A DNA stretch of 11,328 nucleotides, from the NCBI GenBank assembly GCA_009924535.1, contig RFRI01000024.1, positions 1 to 11,328 on the forward strand. The letters run 5' to 3'. The translations under genes were made by a program, and so were the position numbers. The stretch comes from Verrucomicrobiota bacterium (GTDB taxonomy: Bacteria > Verrucomicrobiota > Verrucomicrobiia > Opitutales > UBA953). Shown piece by piece: positions 8,406 through 11,328 of this stretch (its first letter is position 1; the number at the start of each line of letters is the position of its first letter). The notes under the pieces are model-generated. The model was not told the DNA's origin, did no database searches, and was given only the letters and a program-made list of their open reading frames with translations.

Positions 8406-9925
8406 TGAGCGTAATGATGCGACGTCTCCATTCCTGTCTGGCCTTGGTCGCTCTGACCCTGTCGCTCGCGGCGCGGGATATCGCGGTCAAGAACAGCCTG
8501 GAACTCAAGGCCGCGGCTTCGTCGGCGGTCGGCGGCGACGTCATCCGGCTGGCCTCAGGAAAATATGACGACGTCAAGCTGCGCATCACCCATAACGGCA
8601 CCCAAGGGCGCCCGATCCAGGTCGTCGCCGCGGTGCCCGGCGAAGCCGTCCTGGGCGGAGCGTCCGAGATCGACATCAGCGGCGCCTATGTGGTGATCGA
8701 CGGCCTGTATCTCCTCAACGGCGCGATCGCCGCCGGCGGCGCGGACCGCGCCGTGATCACCTTCAATTCGCACCATGGCGTCGTCCGTAACACCGCCATC
8801 GTCGATTATAATCCCGCCGGCTTCGAGACCGCCTACTACTGGGTCTTCTTCAACGGCAGCCACAACACCCTCGAGCGTTGCTACTTCAAGGGGAAGAACA
8901 ACCTCGAGCCCCTGATCGGGAACGGACTCGAGAACGCCCAGTATAACTCCGTCGTCGGATGCTACTTCAAGAACATCCCGTACGACGTCGGGAACGGTCG
9001 CGAGGACATCCGCGTCTGGGGTTCCGGCAAGTTCGACGAGAAGACCGCGGAGGGCGCCTACTTCGTGATCCAAGGCAATCTCTTCGACCATGCCGACGGC
9101 GAAGGCACGGAGATCATCTCCCTCAAGTCCAACTTCAATCAGGTCATCAGCAACACCGTCCGGGCCACGCGCGGTGGCATCAACATCCGCCGCGGCGCCA
9201 ATAACACCGTGAAGAACAATATCGTCCTCGGCGAGGGCGTCGCCGGAGCGCACGGCCTCCGGATGTCGGGCGCCAACCATGTCGTCCAAGGTAACTACGT
9301 GTCCGGCTGTGATTACGGTATCCGCGTCTCCGCCGGTGAGTTCACCGGCTACGCGCTGACCCCGGATTATTCGCCGAAGGAGAAGAACAACGCCAAGACG
9401 GCCAAGAACGCCCTCGGCATCGTCACGGCCTATCCTCAGTCGAAGAAGCTCACGCTCTCCGGCAACACCGTGGTGGCCTGCGACGGGCCCGACCTCGAGC
9501 TGGGTTCGGATTATAAGAAGCACTGGCCGCAGGAGCAGATGGTGCTGCTGCCGTCCGACTGCGAGATCAGCGGCAACCGTTTCGTGCGGCCCAAGGGCGG
9601 GGTCTCCGTCGAGATCGTCACCCCGGAGTCCCAGTTCGCTTCGCTGGCGGCCAAGTCGCTCGCCAATCGCTTCCGCAGCAACGTCATCGTCGTGGGTGGT
9701 AAGCTCAAAGGGGCGACCGGCCCCGGCTTCAAGGTCGAGGATCTCACCTCCGGCTGGACCGAGAAGCGGGAGATGGGCGAGTTGCACCCGCTGAAGCCGG
9801 AGGATGTCGGTCCGCCTTGGGTCATCGCCTTGCGGACGGCGGGCAAATTCGAGGTCGAGGACGACATGACCTGCAGCCGCGACCCTGCGGCCAAGAAGGC
9901 CAAGAAGGTCAAGAAGCCGAAGTGA
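8405..9925 (+). CDS. Secreted PL6-type polysaccharide lyase (chondroitinase B / alginate lyase family)
   Basis: Predicted exported beta-elimination lyase, 506 residues, folding as a right-handed parallel beta-helix. A signal peptide (MMRR then LALVALTLSLA) ends near residue 22-23 before RDIAVKNS. Family blocks in order are SAVGGDVIRLASGKYDDV, YNP at 135-137, HNTLERCYFKGKNNLEP, NGREDIRV, QGNLFDHADGEGTEI, ISLKSNFN with K241, and INIRRG with R262. K241 and R262 are 21 residues apart, as are chondroitinase B's base Lys250 and acid Arg271. Two deviations are visible: the usual E-x-E calcium ligand pair is E233-x-x-E236 here, and the normal R-H-G is R-R-G. The C-terminus is Lys-rich (AAKKAKKVKKPK). 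Substrate cannot be assigned: alginate, dermatan sulfate and other uronic-acid polymers all fit the family. It may be cotranscribed with the efflux operon, or have its own weak promoter inside the preceding gene. Confidence 0.82.
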   Translation: MSVMMRRLHSCLALVALTLSLAARDIAVKNSLELKAAASSAVGGDVIRLASGKYDDVKLRITHNGTQGRPIQVVAAVPGEAVLGGASEIDISGAYVVIDGLYLLNGAIAAGGADRAVITFNSHHGVVRNTAIVDYNPAGFETAYYWVFFNGSHNTLERCYFKGKNNLEPLIGNGLENAQYNSVVGCYFKNIPYDVGNGREDIRVWGSGKFDEKTAEGAYFVIQGNLFDHADGEGTEIISLKSNFNQVISNTVRATRGGINIRRGANNTVKNNIVLGEGVAGAHGLRMSGANHVVQGNYVSGCDYGIRVSAGEFTGYALTPDYSPKEKNNAKTAKNALGIVTAYPQSKKLTLSGNTVVACDGPDLELGSDYKKHWPQEQMVLLPSDCEISGNRFVRPKGGVSVEIVTPESQFASLAAKSLANRFRSNVIVVGGKLKGATGPGFKVEDLTSGWTEKREMGELHPLKPEDVGPPWVIALRTAGKFEVEDDMTCSRDPAAKKAKKVKKPK

Positions 9926-9943
9926 GCGACGCCGGGCGGCGAC

Positions 9944-10318
9944 TCAGGCGATCTTGCAGCGGATCCAGATATCCTCGTGGTGCTGGTAGACCGCGCAAAG
10001 ACGATGATAACCGTCGGCGATGACCACCTTGCCGTGCTGCGGGCTGCGGACGAGCAGGAGCGGCGAGAGGTGGATGCCTTTGCGGATCTTCTTCTGGTCC
10101 TTTTTCACGTGCGAGTTGCTGACGCCCAGGAGGGAGAGCTGCGAGGCGCGGAAGATGTCCTTGGCCTTGAACTGCGTGACCTTCGCCTTGCGGAGTTTGG
10201 CGACGAGCGCCGCGGCCTCCTTCTCAGGGTAGAGCAGGGAAAGGTAGGACAGGGCGGCCGGGTAGTTCTTCTCCTCCGGTGCGGGTAACCAAGCGATGTC
10301 TTCGGCTTGCTTGGCCAT
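9944..10318 (-). CDS. Small ParB/sulfiredoxin-like domain protein
   Basis: A 124-residue cytosolic protein with no signal peptide or membrane segment. It resembles a conserved hypothetical family of standalone ParB/Srx-fold domains. Blocks that I recall as conserved are YPAALSYLSLLY (19-30), VTQFKAKDIFRAS (47-59), LLGVSNSHVKKDQKKI (63-78), LSPLLLVR (84-91) and VIADGYHRLCAVY (99-111). The DGYHR at 102-106 occupies the place of the G-x-x-R phosphate-binding motif of ParB and the GxHR of sulfiredoxin. There is no helix-turn-helix, so chromosome partitioning is unlikely. The real function is unknown to me. Its ATG is 4 bp after the DUF6807 stop, with GAAGAAG upstream as a possible ribosome-binding site inside the preceding gene's end, so the two are probably one operon. 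Confidence 0.75.
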   Translation of the reverse strand: MAKQAEDIAWLPAPEEKNYPAALSYLSLLYPEKEAAALVAKLRKAKVTQFKAKDIFRASQLSLLGVSNSHVKKDQKKIRKGIHLSPLLLVRSPQHGKVVIADGYHRLCAVYQHHEDIWIRCKIA

Positions 10319-10322
10319 GAGC

Positions 10323-11328
10323 TTACTTCTTCGCCGGAGCCTTCGGCTTCGGCTGTTCGGCGAGCATGACCGTCACGGCTGGGGTCGGCTCGTTGGTGCC
10401 GGCGAAAGCGTTGTAGGCCTGCTGGAAGGCCGCGGCGTCGCGGACATCGCCTTCGGCGAGCAGCCACTTATAATGCAGCTTGAACGGAGCTTCCGGCGTG
10501 GCGACGCCCTTGGGGAACGCGCCGAAGCGGCCGTAGTCGCGGTAGGCCGAGAAAGCCGTGTCCTTCGGGTTGGAAGGATGGTTCAGCAGCAGGGCGGTGA
10601 AGGTCTTGCCTTCGATAGTGAACACTTCGGCGACCCAGGTGAGGTCGCGGACCTTGTGGATGAGGACGTCATTGCCCGGGTAGACGTAGGTCGTCTTCGC
10701 GCCTTCGATTTTCTCGGACGGGCGGAACTGGGCGCCCGCGTGCTCGGGGTCGCCGTCGATCTTGGCTTCGCCATGGTCGGGCTTCAGCGCCGTCGTCAGT
10801 TCGATGCCGAAGTAGAAGGGCGCGGACGGTTTCGAGAACACGAAGGCGCGTTCTTCGGTCAGGATCGGCTTATCCTGGGCGGTGGCGCCCTGCCAGTCGA
10901 TCGAGGCCACGAAGCCGTCGGTCGTCGGCTTGACCGCGGTGACGACCTGGTCGCCCTTGACCATGTGCCAGCGGTCGTAGGTCTTCCCATCGACCGTGAT
11001 TTTCATGAAGCCGATCATGATGCCGCGGTGATGGGTGTACTCGAAGCCGGGGCCCTTGGTGAGACGCAGGGCGCCGCTGGGGTCGTAGACGTGGAGGTAA
11101 GGCTTATATGTCTCCTGTCGCTTGGCCGGGGTGCTCACGTCGTGGGCCATCATGAAGCGGGCGACGACCTTGCCGTCCTTCATGCGGCTGATGATCTCCC
11201 GGGCCTTGCGGGGGTCCGTGCCGTACTTCCCGGTGGGCTCACCGTGAAAGTAGACGTGGTAGTTGCGGTTCATGTACTCGATGGAGTAGCCAGGCGGAAG
11301 CGGCTCGTTCGCGGAGGGCTCGATCTCG
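10323..11328 (-). CDS. DUF6807 (PmoA-like) protein, 5' end outside the window
   Basis: Protein of the DUF6807 family, also labelled methane oxygenase PmoA in databases although it is unrelated to particulate methane monooxygenase activity as far as is known. The frame is open from the right window edge through 335 codons. The first Met in view is at 11273, with no ribosome-binding site, and the 18 codons before it (including NEPLPPGYSIEY) read naturally, so the true start lies beyond 11328. Counting from that Met, key blocks are YKPYLHVYDPSGA (56-68), EYTHHRGIMIGF (78-89) with the signature His81-His82-Arg83-Gly84, and Trp102-His103. The C-terminus is Lys/Pro-rich (EQPKPKAPAKK). Such proteins are frequent in Planctomycetes and Verrucomicrobia, usually near sugar-catabolism genes; reaction unknown. 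Whether it has a signal peptide or an extra N-terminal domain cannot be seen. Confidence 0.8.
   Translation of the reverse strand, partial: EIEPSANEPLPPGYSIEYMNRNYHVYFHGEPTGKYGTDPRKAREIISRMKDGKVVARFMMAHDVSTPAKRQETYKPYLHVYDPSGALRLTKGPGFEYTHHRGIMIGFMKITVDGKTYDRWHMVKGDQVVTAVKPTTDGFVASIDWQGATAQDKPILTEERAFVFSKPSAPFYFGIELTTALKPDHGEAKIDGDPEHAGAQFRPSEKIEGAKTTYVYPGNDVLIHKVRDLTWVAEVFTIEGKTFTALLLNHPSNPKDTAFSAYRDYGRFGAFPKGVATPEAPFKLHYKWLLAEGDVRDAAAFQQAYNAFAGTNEPTPAVTVMLAEQPKPKAPAKK

Noticed and set aside
8555..9787. A 410-codon open frame on the - strand opposite the lyase
   Set aside because: Its composition (Asp/Val/Gly/Leu repeats) is that of an antisense shadow, and the + strand matches the PL6 family throughout.
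9926..9943. Possible terminator hairpin CGCC-GGGC-GGCG between the convergent genes
   Set aside because: The stem is only 4 bp, no T-run follows on either strand, and such hairpins are common by chance in DNA this GC-rich.

Overview
The window is GC-rich (clearly above 60% by eye) and almost entirely coding. It holds a four-gene RND multidrug-efflux operon on the + strand (1-8363), a secreted polysaccharide lyase gene close behind it on the same strand (8405-9925), and a convergent two-gene unit on the - strand (9944-11328). The taxon cannot be fixed from this sequence. Gram-negative architecture is certain, because there is a tripartite pump with a lipoprotein outer-membrane channel. The combination of a DUF6807 (PmoA-like) protein, a PL6-type lyase and Lys/Ala/Pro-rich protein ends suggests Verrucomicrobiota or a relative within PVC, as inference only.

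Efflux operon. The order is adaptor (MdtA-like), pump 1 (MdtB-like), pump 2 (MdtC-like), outer-membrane factor (OprM/NodT-like). The mdtABC layout is clear from protein similarity: pump 1 follows E. coli MdtB and pump 2 follows MdtC almost block by block, and in E. coli these two form one mixed trimer. Two of the four genes are broken in this copy. The adaptor has lost its signal peptide, first lipoyl half and first hairpin helix, and a short in-frame stretch of unrelated coding sequence sits in their place. Pump 1 has lost about 197 bp in the middle, including TM7, and is frameshifted there. Because the wrong frame happens to stay open, pump 1 and pump 2 appear as one 1,996-codon ORF, which is not a real double-length protein. 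Pump 2 and the outer-membrane factor look intact. The two lesions may be real decay or metagenome assembly errors; the window alone cannot decide.

Lyase gene. The gene at 8405-9925 encodes an exported right-handed beta-helix protein of the PL6 type (chondroitinase B / alginate lyase family). It has the catalytic Lys/Arg pair at the expected spacing of 21 residues, but altered residues beside both.

Minus-strand pair. A DUF6807 protein, cut by the right window edge, is followed 4 bp later by a 124-residue single-domain ParB/sulfiredoxin-like protein. The two are probably cotranscribed and converge on the lyase gene with only 18 bp between stop codons. No tRNA, rRNA, CRISPR array, insertion sequence or convincing terminator was seen. 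No gap between genes exceeds 41 bp.
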